Of a stretch of DNA of 64,000 nucleotides, positions 24,958 to 34,352 are shown in pieces (the first letter of the stretch is position 1; the number at the start of each line of letters is the position of its first letter). Under the pieces are notes generated by a model, which saw only the letters and a program-made list of their open reading frames with translations, was not told the origin of the DNA and did no database searches. Made by a program: the position numbers and the translations under genes. The DNA comes from CAUZIR01 sp034421295 (GTDB lineage Bacteria > Chloroflexota > Dehalococcoidia > Lucifugimonadales > UBA2962), in NCBI GenBank assembly GCA_034421295.1, contig DAOUKM010000012.1, positions 62,001 to 126,000 on the forward strand. Reading direction: 5' to 3'.

Positions 24958-26328
24958 TCACTCCCTGATCGACGCCGGCACCACGCGCCGCCCGACCCTT
25001 ATCGTGTCCGCCAGCCTCGTCCCCTCCTTGACGTCGAAGACCGGCACCAGCGGGAAGATCTTTGCGAACAGCAGTATGCCCATGCCCACGAACGCGAACG
25101 TTGAGGCGACCAGCAGGATCTCGATGATGCTGGGGGCGTAGCTCCCCCAGGCGAACTCGAAGGGCTGGCGCCTCTGAAGGCCCGGGATGATGATCAGGAA
25201 CCTCTCCAGCCACATCCCGACGTTAACCAGGATCGTCGTCCAGAACATCCACACAGGACTCCTGCGCACCACCCTGAACAGCCAGGCGGGGACCGGGATG
25301 AAGAACGCCGTTATCAGAAACAGCAAAAAGAGCAGCCCCATCGGCATCTGGAATATCTGCCACTCCCTGAGCGCGATGTCGGCGCTCTCCAGCGTGTACA
25401 GGGCGAATATCCACTCAAGGGCGAAGAAGAAGAACCACGTGGTCGCAACTATGATTAGCAGCCTTCCTATCGCGTCGAAGTGGTCGTTGGTTATGAACTT
25501 GTCCCACTTCCACAGCCAGACCATCAGCGCCATGACCATGGCCACGGCGGAGACGCCCGAGTGGATCGCGCCGATGATGAAGTAGGGCGCGAAGATCGTC
25601 GAGTGCCAGCCCTCCACGCCGATCGCCACCGCGAAGTCCCACGACACGATGCTGTGCACCGAGACGAACACCGGCAGCACCAGCGCCGAAAGCAGGATCC
25701 CCGCAACCGCCTGCAGCTTCCACTGCCTGGGCGTTCCCCTAAAGCCCAGCGAGAGCGCCGCGTAGAACTTGCGGGTCCACCCGCTGCTTCGGTCGCGCAC
25801 CGCCGCAAGGTCGGGGATCAGCGCTATGAACACGAACAGCGAGCTTCCGATCAGGTACGTCCCTACCGCGCTGGGGTCCCACACGAACGGGGACCGGATG
25901 TTGGGCCAGACCCCCCGATCAAAGTCGTAGGGCCCGACCCAGTAGAGCCGCCACGGCCGCCCCACGTGGAACATGATGTTCGAGAGCGCGGCGAGCAGCG
26001 AGAACAGCGTAAGGACCTCGGCCGCGCGGGTGACCGGGCGCCGCCACTCGGCCTGGGTGAGCCGCAGGATCGCAGAGACCATGATCCCGGCGTGGCTGAT
26101 GCCGATCCAGAAAACGAAGTTGGTTATCAGAAAGCCCCAGTAGACGGGCCTGTTGACGCCGAGAACGCCCGGACCCTGGTTGAGCTCCCAGCCATAGGCA
26201 CCGACGCCCGTCAGCCACACAAGGAACAGGAACCCGAAGCCCCCGAGCCACCACCTGGGCATGCCCAGGACGTCCTTGATCAGGCTGTGGTTTATCTCTT
26301 TATCGGTGGCGTAGGTGTATTCCTGCAT
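24958..26328 (-). CDS. actC: Alternative complex III, NrfD-like quinol-binding subunit ActC
   Basis: This polytopic 456-residue protein of the NrfD/PsrC family has about ten membrane segments. The block LGVNRPVYWGFLITNFVFWI and GISHAGIMVSAILRL is characteristic of ActC, the main quinol-binding subunit on the periplasmic side. The N-terminus (YATDKEINHSLIKDVLGMPR) is cytoplasmic. It follows the second NrfD-like gene by nine bases. Confidence 0.9.
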   Translation of the reverse strand: MQEYTYATDKEINHSLIKDVLGMPRWWLGGFGFLFLVWLTGVGAYGWELNQGPGVLGVNRPVYWGFLITNFVFWIGISHAGIMVSAILRLTQAEWRRPVTRAAEVLTLFSLLAALSNIMFHVGRPWRLYWVGPYDFDRGVWPNIRSPFVWDPSAVGTYLIGSSLFVFIALIPDLAAVRDRSSGWTRKFYAALSLGFRGTPRQWKLQAVAGILLSALVLPVFVSVHSIVSWDFAVAIGVEGWHSTIFAPYFIIGAIHSGVSAVAMVMALMVWLWKWDKFITNDHFDAIGRLLIIVATTWFFFFALEWIFALYTLESADIALREWQIFQMPMGLLFLLFLITAFFIPVPAWLFRVVRRSPVWMFWTTILVNVGMWLERFLIIIPGLQRRQPFEFAWGSYAPSIIEILLVASTFAFVGMGILLFAKIFPLVPVFDVKEGTRLADTIRVGRRVVPASIRE

Positions 26329-26337
26329 TACCCACCA

Positions 26338-27750
26338 CTACTCCGGCTTTCCAAGGACCAGCACCGTGGTCCGGTGGTACTTTTTGTGCAGCTTGTAAAG
26401 GAGCAACTCCTTCTGCTCCCAGATGTTGATCACCGGCATCAGCCGGGTCGCCATCAGGAACAGGAAGATCGCACCGCCGATCGCCCCGACCACGATCAGC
26501 ACGTCCGCAACCCCGGGATACACCGTGGCCGGAATGTGCTCGATCCCGTGGAAGTTGGCCGCCTGATCGCTGACCGAGTACCCGCCGACGTAGATGCGAA
26601 TCCTGTCAAAGAAGGTGCCGATCAGTACCGAGACGGCGACCATGGTCGGTCCCCAGATGCTCCTTCGGAGGAAGTTCCAGATCATCGTTACCAGCGGGAA
26701 GACGAACACCGTGATGAACGTCAGGTAGAAGATCGGCATGTACGGGCCGCGGATGAAAAGGTCAAGCACGGCCTGCTCGTTGGGCTTTTTCCCGTACCAG
26801 AGGATGTTGAAGCTGGAGAACCAGAACCAGAACCACAGCAGCGAGAGGGCGAACATCAGCTTGCCCAGGCCCCAGAACTGGTCGATGCCGATCTCGGTGT
26901 AGCCGCAGAACCTGCGCAGGACGAACATCGTGATGATCATCGTCGCCGCCCCGGCCTGGAGCGCGTTCGCCGCGTGCGTGGCCGGGTAGAGCGCATCTAT
27001 CCAGCCCGGCACGAGCGTCATCAGAAAGTCGATCGAGAAAAGGAAGTGCACCGTTACGAGCATCAGGAAGTAGAACGCCCCCAGGATGCCGAGGCGGTGC
27101 TTTTGCCAGTCCCACTGCGCGCTGCTCCCTATCCAGCCCCGCGCAAGCCACCGGTAGCGCCGGCCCGCGGCGCTGCCCTTGTCCGCGCGGTCGCGCAGCA
27201 GCGCAAAGTCGGGCAGGGCAGAGACCCACAGCAGGGCAAAGCCCACCACCACCAGCGCCACGATCGCAAGCGTCGTCCACAGGTGCGGCGAGTGGGCGAA
27301 CACGTCGCCGGGGTGGTAGAACCACAGGGACCGCCGCCCGTCCTCAAGGCCGGGCAGCACCCAGAGCAGCGGGATGAACAGAAGCAGGCTGATCAGCCCG
27401 GCGACCGACCACATCTCGGCCGGGCGCGAGATGATCCGCCGCCAGTGACCCTTGGCTATTCGCGGCGCGATGGCCACCATCGGGGCGGCAGACGCCGTGG
27501 TGAGCAGGAACGAGAGCACGGCCGCCGTGTAGCCCCACCTTGCCGTGTCCGAGACGCCGTCGACGAGCCTCAGGATCATCCCGACGATGCCGACCACGAG
27601 CAGCGCCCCGAAGAAAACGGCGGCGACCTTAAAGACCGTCCCGGCCTTCTCGCGCCTGCCGAGCAGGTCTCCCGTTATCGCCGGGTGGCTGTCCCAGGCG
27701 GGGTTGTCGGCGTAAAAGCCGGTCGGGGGGTGTGCGGCCTGGCTAGCCAT
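26338..27750 (-). CDS. actF: Alternative complex III, second NrfD-like subunit (ActF-like)
   Basis: This 470-residue polytopic protein is distantly related to ActC, with about ten membrane segments (for example GYTAAVLSFLLTTASAAPMV). Two homologous NrfD-type subunits are a hallmark of alternative complex III. By length and sequence this copy fits ActF better than ActC, although it precedes actC here and does not follow actE. Its start overlaps the actB2 stop by eight bases. Confidence 0.82.
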   Translation of the reverse strand: MASQAAHPPTGFYADNPAWDSHPAITGDLLGRREKAGTVFKVAAVFFGALLVVGIVGMILRLVDGVSDTARWGYTAAVLSFLLTTASAAPMVAIAPRIAKGHWRRIISRPAEMWSVAGLISLLLFIPLLWVLPGLEDGRRSLWFYHPGDVFAHSPHLWTTLAIVALVVVGFALLWVSALPDFALLRDRADKGSAAGRRYRWLARGWIGSSAQWDWQKHRLGILGAFYFLMLVTVHFLFSIDFLMTLVPGWIDALYPATHAANALQAGAATMIITMFVLRRFCGYTEIGIDQFWGLGKLMFALSLLWFWFWFSSFNILWYGKKPNEQAVLDLFIRGPYMPIFYLTFITVFVFPLVTMIWNFLRRSIWGPTMVAVSVLIGTFFDRIRIYVGGYSVSDQAANFHGIEHIPATVYPGVADVLIVVGAIGGAIFLFLMATRLMPVINIWEQKELLLYKLHKKYHRTTVLVLGKPE

Positions 27751-28489
27751 GCGCCTCCTCCGGCAGCTTGGCCGACTTATCGACCTTCCTCAGGTAGATC
27801 ACGCTCGGGTGCGTACCGAGCTCCTCGAGCATGTGGTAGCCCCTGCCGTGGTCCCCGTGGAGCTCTTTTTCCGCCATCCGGGCGACCTCGGAGTCCTCGT
27901 CATTCAGGTCTCCGAACACCAGCGTCCCGGTGGGGCACGCGTTGACGCAGGCCGGGTTCAGGGCGCGGTCGCCGTCCTCGATCTCCTGGCCGTCGCGCTT
28001 TGCATCGCGGCCGGCCCTCCGGATGCGCTGGATGCAGAAGGTGCACTTTTCCATGATGCCCCTGCTGCGGACCGTCACGTCCGGGTTGAGCTGGTTCTTG
28101 AGGCTCTCCGGCCAGGCCGGCTCCCAGAAGTTGAAAAAGCGGACCTGGTAGGGGCAGTTGTTGGCGCAGAACCGGGTGCCTATGCACCTGTTGTAGACCT
28201 GCACGTTGAGCCCCTCTGCGTTGTGGTAGGTCGCGTAGACCGGGCAGACGGGCTCGCAGGGCGCGTCGTCGCAGTGCTGGCACAGCACCGGTATGAAGCG
28301 CGCCTTCACATCGGGGTACTCGCCCTCCCAGTAGCGCTCGACCCTGATCCACTGGTTGGCGCGCTGCTGGTTGAACAGGCCCTCGTCGTTGATGGGGATG
28401 TTGTTCTCGGACTGGCAGGCGACCACGCAGGCCTGGCAACCGGTGCACCGGTCGACGTCTATCACCATTCCCCACTTTGCTTCGGTCAT
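27743..28489 (-). CDS. actB2: Alternative complex III, iron-sulfur subunit ActB2
   Basis: The 248-residue ferredoxin-type protein carries four cysteine clusters: CTGCQACVVAC, CQHCDDAPCEPVCP, CIGTRFCANNCPY and CTFCIQRI with a later CVNACP. The third has a spacing compatible with a 3Fe-4S or modified cluster. It matches the C-terminal electron-transfer half of the usual ActB fusion. It starts 33 bases after ActB1 ends, so ActB is split into two genes here. Confidence 0.9.
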   Translation of the reverse strand: MTEAKWGMVIDVDRCTGCQACVVACQSENNIPINDEGLFNQQRANQWIRVERYWEGEYPDVKARFIPVLCQHCDDAPCEPVCPVYATYHNAEGLNVQVYNRCIGTRFCANNCPYQVRFFNFWEPAWPESLKNQLNPDVTVRSRGIMEKCTFCIQRIRRAGRDAKRDGQEIEDGDRALNPACVNACPTGTLVFGDLNDEDSEVARMAEKELHGDHGRGYHMLEELGTHPSVIYLRKVDKSAKLPEEAHG

Positions 28490-28521
28490 CTGTCGCTATG
28501 TTCCCCGTGCTGCACTGTCTG

Positions 28522-30822
28522 CTAGCTGTCTATAGGCGTTAGCTGGATCACCCTGTGGTGCTCGTCCTGGGCGAAGTTCGGGTTGTTGTTCTCGAACTTG
28601 GGCAGCCGTTTCCACTCGCCCACCTTCTCTATCCTCACCCTGGTCGCAGACCAGGCCAGCGCCCCCGACTCGTCATCGACCCGGGGGGCCAGTATGGACA
28701 GGGCGTTCGCGCCCCTTCCCTCGGCGTAGCGCCCGCCGGCGCGGTGGCCCTGGCCGAGCGGTATCGAGACCACGTCGGGCGGCACCGCCGGGTTCGGGTA
28801 GGCGATCGCCGTTATGCCGGAGCCGGCAAGGCCGCCGCTGCCGTGGGCGGACACCACCCGCAGGAGGTCTCCCTCGCGGATGTCCATCATCTCGGCCACC
28901 CGGTGGTTTATCTCGACCCAGGTGTCCCAGGTCGCAGAGGTCAGCGGGTCCGGCGTGGCCTGAAGCCAGGGCAGGTGTGCCCCCTGGCCCTCGCCGAGCG
29001 AGGTCGACGAGAACGGGAGCAGGTGGAAGGTATCCCCGCCGGGACCGGCGAACTCGGGCGCCGGCGCCTCGCCGGGCAGCATCTTCGTCGCCGGGCTGTC
29101 CCCCAGCGGTGCCGATCCGTGGTCGGTGTCCCACCAGCCGCCGCGCTGCAGCGCGCCGACCCAGAAGGCCCTAAAGTCCGAGGCCCTCACAGAGCCGCGG
29201 CCGAGCTCGAACAGCTGGCGCGCCCCGGCCTCGACGACCTCCCTGATAGAGCTCGCGCCGAGCTCCAGGTCAAGCTCCATCGCCGCGGCGACCGCCATCA
29301 GCGCATCGGCCATGGACCTTGTGCCGAGCTCGCTCCCCCGGCCCTCGAAGAATGGCCGGACCACCGGCTGCTGGAAGCCCACGACCTGGTGGCCGGGCCC
29401 GGCCGCCGGGACGTCGGTGCCCCAGTCCTCGAGCGGGGTGTGGGCGGGCAATACGAGGTCCGCCATCGCCGCGGTGTCGTTGAGGTGGCTCGCGAAGCTG
29501 AATATGAACGGAACGTTGAACGACGCCTCGCGCATCCCCATCGCGTCCGGCAGGCCGTACATCGGGTCGGAGCCGTCGATAAGGAGGGCCTTTACCTGCC
29601 CGTCGGTCATCGAGCGGACGAGGTCGCGCCACTCGGCCCCGGTGCCCGCCCTCAGGTTCGCCTCGGCGTCTATGAGCTCCTGGGTGGGGGGCGGCGGGTT
29701 GAACCTGAGGCCGCCCTCGGCGCCCACGGCGCCGACAAGGAAGTTCAGCGAGTAGATCGCCGTCAGGTTGAACAGGCCGTTCGTGTGCGCCCCGGCCGAG
29801 CCCCCGCCGATCGCGAGCGCCGGCCGCTTGGAGGCGAACTCCTGGGCGATCCGGGTAATCCTGTCCGCCGGGACGCCGACCTCCTCTGTGACCTGCTCGG
29901 GCGCCCACCGGTCTATGTCGATCTCGCCGCCGCCGGTTATGTCCCGGCCGGCCACCGGGTCCGCGAGGCCCGAGCTCACGATCACCTGGATCATGCTCAG
30001 GGCCAACAGCCCCTCGCGCCCGGGCCTGACGAAGACCATCTCGTCGGCGTTGGCGCCGGTCATCGAAAAGCGCGAGTCGACGTGCACCATCGTCCCGCGC
30101 TCCCTGTCTCCCTGCCTGAACTCGCCGTAGCCGCGCATGTAGCGGACCGGTGATACCCAGGTATTGAGAAAGTCGGCGCCGAACGAGAGCAGGTACCTCG
30201 TGTTCTCGATGTCAAAGTCGGGGAGCCTGTCCTGCTCGAACAGGTTCTTCATCACCACCCGGAGGTTGGTGTTGTCCAGCGGGTCGTAGCCGAGGTAGGT
30301 GCCCCGGTAGGTGTTTACGAACCGGTCCACGACGACCCCGGCCGCAGATACGGACGGGCGGGTCACCACCACCACCTGGCGGTTCTCGCGATCGTCCCTT
30401 ATCTGCCCGAGCTGGTGGGCTATCCGCGATATGGCGTCGGACCAGCCGATCTCCTCCCAGTTGCCCTCGCCGCGCTCGCCCACGCGCGCCAGCGGGCCGC
30501 GAATGCGGTCGGGGTTGTACAGCTCCTGGAGCAGGGCCTCGGTGCGGGCGCTGTGCCTTCCCCGGTTGACCGGGTAGTCGACGTTGCCCTCGACCTTCTT
30601 TGCGCGGCCCTCCATGACCCTTACGACGACCCCCTCGGAGGTCGGAAATCCGCCGGCGACGGTCGCGTACCAGTTGTCGAGCCCGGTCACCAGGTCCTCG
30701 GGCATGCCCGGCGGCGACTGGACGAACAGCTCGTCCTCGGGAATCCCGCACGCCGCAGCGACGACGGTGCCCAGGGCGCCGCCGCCCACTATGGTCAGGA
30801 ACTGTCGCCTTGTCAGAGCCAT
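28522..30822 (-). CDS. actB1: Alternative complex III, molybdopterin-oxidoreductase-like subunit ActB1
   Basis: The 766-residue product has a twin-arginine-type N-terminus (LTRRQFLTIVGGG) followed by a Cys at about 25, so it may be an exported lipoprotein. It aligns with molybdopterin oxidoreductases (GRAKKVEGNVDYPVNRGRHS and LYNPDRIRGPLARVG). The N-terminal 4Fe-4S cysteines are missing: the segment reads WYATVAGGFPTSEG, and the usual later Cys is absent from NRGRHSARTE. This fits known ActB proteins, in which the molybdopterin domain carries no cofactor and acts as a scaffold. It lies between actA and actB2. Confidence 0.9.
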   Translation of the reverse strand: MALTRRQFLTIVGGGALGTVVAAACGIPEDELFVQSPPGMPEDLVTGLDNWYATVAGGFPTSEGVVVRVMEGRAKKVEGNVDYPVNRGRHSARTEALLQELYNPDRIRGPLARVGERGEGNWEEIGWSDAISRIAHQLGQIRDDRENRQVVVVTRPSVSAAGVVVDRFVNTYRGTYLGYDPLDNTNLRVVMKNLFEQDRLPDFDIENTRYLLSFGADFLNTWVSPVRYMRGYGEFRQGDRERGTMVHVDSRFSMTGANADEMVFVRPGREGLLALSMIQVIVSSGLADPVAGRDITGGGEIDIDRWAPEQVTEEVGVPADRITRIAQEFASKRPALAIGGGSAGAHTNGLFNLTAIYSLNFLVGAVGAEGGLRFNPPPPTQELIDAEANLRAGTGAEWRDLVRSMTDGQVKALLIDGSDPMYGLPDAMGMREASFNVPFIFSFASHLNDTAAMADLVLPAHTPLEDWGTDVPAAGPGHQVVGFQQPVVRPFFEGRGSELGTRSMADALMAVAAAMELDLELGASSIREVVEAGARQLFELGRGSVRASDFRAFWVGALQRGGWWDTDHGSAPLGDSPATKMLPGEAPAPEFAGPGGDTFHLLPFSSTSLGEGQGAHLPWLQATPDPLTSATWDTWVEINHRVAEMMDIREGDLLRVVSAHGSGGLAGSGITAIAYPNPAVPPDVVSIPLGQGHRAGGRYAEGRGANALSILAPRVDDESGALAWSATRVRIEKVGEWKRLPKFENNNPNFAQDEHHRVIQLTPIDS

Positions 30823-30844
30823 CGGAATGCCGTTATCGATCCCA

Positions 30845-31468
30845 TTAGTAGTGACACGTAGTGCAGTCCGTGGGCGCGCTGTAGTCCCTGTGGCAGTCGA
30901 CGCAGTCGCCCATCTTCAGCGGCTCGACCTGCCGCACCTTCTCCATCTTCTCCACCGGTCCGTGGCAGGTCGCACACACCGCCGATGGCGGGATGCCGTC
31001 GCGCTCGGAGAAGAACTGGACGTGCGCCTGGTGGTTAAAGCGCACGTGGTCGGGCAGACGATGGACCCTCACCCAGTCGATGGGGCGGCTCTGGGCATGG
31101 TAGTCGCGCAGCTTTTCGACCTCGGGCAGGTCGTCGCCGACCACCGAGTGGCACGACATGCACAGCCCAACGGCCGGAACCGTCGCCGCCGCACCCTGGG
31201 TGACGTTGCGGTGGCAGAAGGTGCAGTCGAGTCCTATCCCGCCCTCCTCCTCGGACCCTGCGTGGACCGTGTGCGGGAAGGCGATGGGCTGATCGGGGCC
31301 CTCCGTAAAGCCGAACACGCTGACCGGTCGACCGAGCCAGGAGGAGATGACGAACAGGAGGACTCCCACCACGACCGCCAGGCCGAAAAGGCTGACCAAG
31401 CCCAGCACCCCCAGCAGTGCCATCCTCTTCGGTCCGGGTATTTGCGGTTGAAAGTCGCCTGGTAGCAA
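30845..31468 (-). CDS. actA: Alternative complex III, pentaheme cytochrome c ActA
   Basis: The 207-residue protein has one N-terminal membrane helix (about 17-43) and five CxxCH heme sites: CTFCH, CMSCH, CATCH, CVDCH and CTTCH, the last ending four residues before the C-terminus. Five hemes and a single anchor match ActA, the electron-exit subunit on the outer face. It precedes actB1 by 22 bases. Confidence 0.93.
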   Translation of the reverse strand: MLPGDFQPQIPGPKRMALLGVLGLVSLFGLAVVVGVLLFVISSWLGRPVSVFGFTEGPDQPIAFPHTVHAGSEEEGGIGLDCTFCHRNVTQGAAATVPAVGLCMSCHSVVGDDLPEVEKLRDYHAQSRPIDWVRVHRLPDHVRFNHQAHVQFFSERDGIPPSAVCATCHGPVEKMEKVRQVEPLKMGDCVDCHRDYSAPTDCTTCHY

Positions 31469-31497
31469 GTATCAGTTCTTCGGTTTCAGATTAGGGA

Positions 31498-31788
31498 TCA
31501 GATCCAGTAGTTGGCCCAGAAATCCCTCAGGACGCCCGAGTTGTCCACGACCCGAGACAGCATGTACATCGCGGCCCCGAACGAGGCGAGCGCGAGTGCG
31601 TAGAACAGGGGCCTGGCCCGCGAAAGGGCGGCGTCGAGATGGCGGGACTGAATGAAGGAGGGCAGCCAGTTGTGTGCTATGAGCATGTTGGTGGCGAAAG
31701 ACACGACGAGCGCCACCATGATCCAGAGGTTGGTTAGTAGGTCGCCGAGTTCACTCCACTGGGGATTCGCTAGAACTTCCGGATCCAC
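31498..31788 (-). CDS. Small two-helix membrane protein, first gene of the ACIII operon
   Basis: The 96-residue product has two hydrophobic helices (LWIMVALVVSFATNMLIAHN and ARPLFYALALASFGAAMYML) linked by a basic loop, with both ends probably on the same side. It is the first gene after the promoter and 29 bases before actA, so it may be an accessory ACIII subunit such as ActG. I do not recognise a specific family. Confidence 0.75.
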   Translation of the reverse strand: MDPEVLANPQWSELGDLLTNLWIMVALVVSFATNMLIAHNWLPSFIQSRHLDAALSRARPLFYALALASFGAAMYMLSRVVDNSGVLRDFWANYWI

Positions 31789-31885
31789 TGCCTACCTTTC
31801 GGTGATTTAGCGATGCGGCCCCACCCGGACGGCGAGCGCCGACGGCGCCGCGCGCCCGTATCCATGCCCGCGCGAGGCTTGGTGA

Positions 31886-31914
31886 AAATTATCACACCAC
31901 TTTTTTGGTGTCAA
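31886..31914 (-). promoter_or_regulatory. Strong candidate promoter of the ACIII operon with inverted repeat in spacer
   Basis: On the minus strand a perfect TTGACA (31914-31909) is followed by GATAAT (31893-31888, 15-base spacer, preceded by TGT as in extended -10 sites) or TAATTT (31891-31886, 17-base spacer). The spacer contains the inverted repeat ACACCA-N6-TGGTGT (31894-31911), which could be an operator. Transcription would start near 31880, about 90 bases before the first gene. The flanking bases to 32088 hold no gene. Confidence 0.65.
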
Positions 31915-32088
31915 GCATACGTTTATGCCTATATATACGGGGAAACGGGCAATTTTACCGGCTCCAAAACGGCCCCAAATCACGGCCTCAGGGGCGCTTG
32001 TCGCACCGACGCGAGCCCAATAACATTGCCCCCTTCCTACCACGGGCGCCGCGCCGGGCGCCCTTACGACGAGCCAGGGAGGCGCAGA

Positions 32089-32769
32089 TTGGCCGAGCCG
32101 CACTTCGGACCCGAGACGTTCCAGTTCCTCGCCGAGCTGAGGCTCAACAACGACCGGGAGTGGTTCACGGCCAACAAGCCGCGCTACGAGCGGTGCGTGA
32201 AGGGCCCGCTCCTTGAGTTCATCGCCGAGTTCGGCGAGGTCCTTCCCATCATCAGCCCCCACTTCGTCGCAGACGCCCGCCCCAACGGCGGGTCCATGTT
32301 CCGCATCTACAGGGACGTGCGCTTTTCCAGGGACAAATCGCCCTACAAGACCCACGCGGCCGCCCACTTCAGGCACGCCAGGGCCCGGGACGTCCACGCG
32401 CCGGGCTTCTACCTGCACCTTGAGCCCGGCAACGTCGGGGCCGGCTGCGGGATCTGGAGGCCCGACACCCCCTCCCTTGCGAAGATACGCGATGCGATAG
32501 TCGCAAACCCGGTCGGATGGAAGCGGGCCACCGAGGGCATCGAGGGCCTTTCCCTCATGCCCGGCGAACCGCTCAAGCGCGCGCCCAGGGGCTACGATCC
32601 CGAACACCCCCTCATTGAGGTGCTCAAGTCCCGCAGCTTCGCGCTGTGGGCGGGATTCAGCGAGGGCGAGGCGACCGCGCCCGACTTCCTTGAGCGCTTC
32701 CACTCGACCTGCGCGCTGGCCGGGCCGGTGACCGAGTTCCTGTGCCGCGCGCTCGACCTGGAGTTCTAG
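32089..32769 (+). CDS. DUF2461 family protein
   Basis: The 226-residue product has the family blocks FLAELRLNNDREWFTANKPR, FRIYRDVRFSRDKSPYKTHA and PGFYLHLEPGNVGAGCGIW. I chose TTG 32089 because AGGGAGG lies six bases upstream, while the longer upstream open frame is non-homologous. DUF2461 proteins are soluble and have no established reaction. It starts about 300 bases upstream-divergent from the ACIII operon. Confidence 0.88.
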   Translation: MAEPHFGPETFQFLAELRLNNDREWFTANKPRYERCVKGPLLEFIAEFGEVLPIISPHFVADARPNGGSMFRIYRDVRFSRDKSPYKTHAAAHFRHARARDVHAPGFYLHLEPGNVGAGCGIWRPDTPSLAKIRDAIVANPVGWKRATEGIEGLSLMPGEPLKRAPRGYDPEHPLIEVLKSRSFALWAGFSEGEATAPDFLERFHSTCALAGPVTEFLCRALDLEF

Positions 32770-32986
32770 CCGGCCGGGTCGCCGCACGCCGATGCGGCAA
32801 GTTGCGCGTCCCGCCGGGCGAGCCCTATTATTAGGCTTCCACCGACCCCTGTCCGCAGGGAGGCGCGTGTTTGATAGGGCGGTGCGGGCCGCAGCCCCGG
32901 AGGCGGGGAGTCGCATCCCGCAGGTCGTGGGACCCGACCCGCCCCCCGGCCTTTTGAAGCAGACAAAGATCGATCGGAGAGACCCT

Positions 32987-34330
32987 GTGACAACGCCCAT
33001 CGAGCAGCGATACATCGACCTTCACCCGGCCTCCATGGAGCGCTTCGGCAGATCCAAGGACCTGTTCCCCGACGGCGTCACCCACGACGCGAGGCGGCTG
33101 CGCCCGTTCCCCACGTACGTCACCCACGCGGAGGGGTCCCACAAGTGGGACGTGGACGGCCACCGCATCATCGACTACAAGACCGGGCACGGCGCGATGA
33201 TCCTCGGCCACTCCCACCCGGCGGTGGTAAGCGCCGTCAAGGAGGCGATGGAAAAGGGCACGCAGATGGGCTCTTCGACCGATGCGGAGATCCGCTGGGG
33301 CGAGCTCGTGCGAGAGCTCGTGCCGTGCGCAGAGAAGGTCCGCTTCCAGAGCTCCGGCACCGAGGCGGTCATGATGGCCCTTCGGCTTGCGCGCGCCTTC
33401 ACGGGCAAGACCAAGGTGGTCAAGTTCGACGACCACTTCCACGGCTGGAGCGACTACGCGCTCGCCGGGGGTTCCGGCCTCGGCGGCATCCCGAAAGAGA
33501 CGCTGGACACCATGATCGTCCTGCCGCCCGACGACATCGACCTGGTCGAAAGGACACTGACCGAGCGAGACGACATAGCGGCGCTGATGCTCGAGCCGAC
33601 CGGCTCGCACATGGGCCTTCACCCGATGTCTCCGGAGTTCCTGGGCCGGCTGCGCGAGATCACCGAGCGGACCGGCGTCCTGCTCATTATGGACGAGGTG
33701 GTAACCGGCTTTCGACTCTCGCGCGGCGGCGCATCCCGCAGGTTCGACGTCACGCCCGACCTTACGACCATGGCCAAGATACTCGGCGGGGGACTGCCGG
33801 GCGGCGCTGTCGCCGGCAGGGCCGAGATCATCAACCTGATGGAGTTTCACAACGACGCCGACTACGACGCCAATGAGCGCGTCTCACACCCCGGCACCTT
33901 CAACGCGAACCCGCTCTCGGCCGCCGCCGGAGTGGCGGCCCTTGAGCTGGTACGTGACGGCGACGTGAACGAGAGGGCGGATGCAGCCGCCGCCAGGCTC
34001 AAGGAGGGCATCAACGACCTGCTGGGCAGGATGGAGATCCCCGGCCAGATGACCGGCCACGGATCGCTGCTGTTCCTGCGGCTCGGGGTGGACATCGAGG
34101 TCGAAGAGGACGGCGCCACGTTCCACCTGACCGACGAGGATTGGGCCAGGGTGAACGATGGGAGGCGCAACTCGCAGCTGCATCTGGCCCTGCTCAACAA
34201 CGGGGTGGACCCCATGAGCAACGGCACGCGCCTGATCGTCGGGCAGGCACACTCCGAGCGGGACATCGAGGAAACCGTCGACGCCTACGAGAAATCGCTG
34301 GCGGAGGTGCGGGAGCTGGGGCTCATCTAG
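32987..34330 (+). CDS. Class III PLP aminotransferase, glutamate-1-semialdehyde aminomutase-like
   Basis: The 447-residue enzyme belongs to PLP fold type I, class III. It shows GTEAVMMALRLARAFTGKTK, LIMDEVVTGFRLSRGG (cofactor aspartate) and the lysine region TTMAKILGGGLPGGAVAGR, which should form the internal aldimine. It is most like glutamate-1-semialdehyde 2,1-aminomutase (HemL) relatives, but no heme genes are adjacent, so the substrate is uncertain. I chose GTG 32987 after GGAGAG. It ends inside the stem of a bidirectional hairpin with the next gene. Confidence 0.88.
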   Translation: MTTPIEQRYIDLHPASMERFGRSKDLFPDGVTHDARRLRPFPTYVTHAEGSHKWDVDGHRIIDYKTGHGAMILGHSHPAVVSAVKEAMEKGTQMGSSTDAEIRWGELVRELVPCAEKVRFQSSGTEAVMMALRLARAFTGKTKVVKFDDHFHGWSDYALAGGSGLGGIPKETLDTMIVLPPDDIDLVERTLTERDDIAALMLEPTGSHMGLHPMSPEFLGRLREITERTGVLLIMDEVVTGFRLSRGGASRRFDVTPDLTTMAKILGGGLPGGAVAGRAEIINLMEFHNDADYDANERVSHPGTFNANPLSAAAGVAALELVRDGDVNERADAAAARLKEGINDLLGRMEIPGQMTGHGSLLFLRLGVDIEVEEDGATFHLTDEDWARVNDGRRNSQLHLALLNNGVDPMSNGTRLIVGQAHSERDIEETVDAYEKSLAEVRELGLI

Positions 34331-34352
34331 CCCGGGCTCGGCCCCGGGCTAG
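34327..34352. terminator. Bidirectional hairpin holding both convergent stop codons
   Basis: CTAGCCCGGG (34327-34336) and CCCGGGCTAG (34343-34352) form a perfect 10-base inverted repeat with a six-base loop. The left arm contains the TAG of the aminotransferase (34328-34330) and the right arm contains the TAG of the minus-strand DUF4129 gene (34349-34351). No T-tract follows on either side, so intrinsic termination is not certain. Confidence 0.65.

Noticed and set aside
25480..27945. An 821-codon plus-strand open frame opposite the actC and actF-like genes
   Set aside because: It lies antisense to strongly supported membrane-protein genes, has no family features, and is rich in Arg, Pro and His, as expected of a shadow frame in high-GC DNA.
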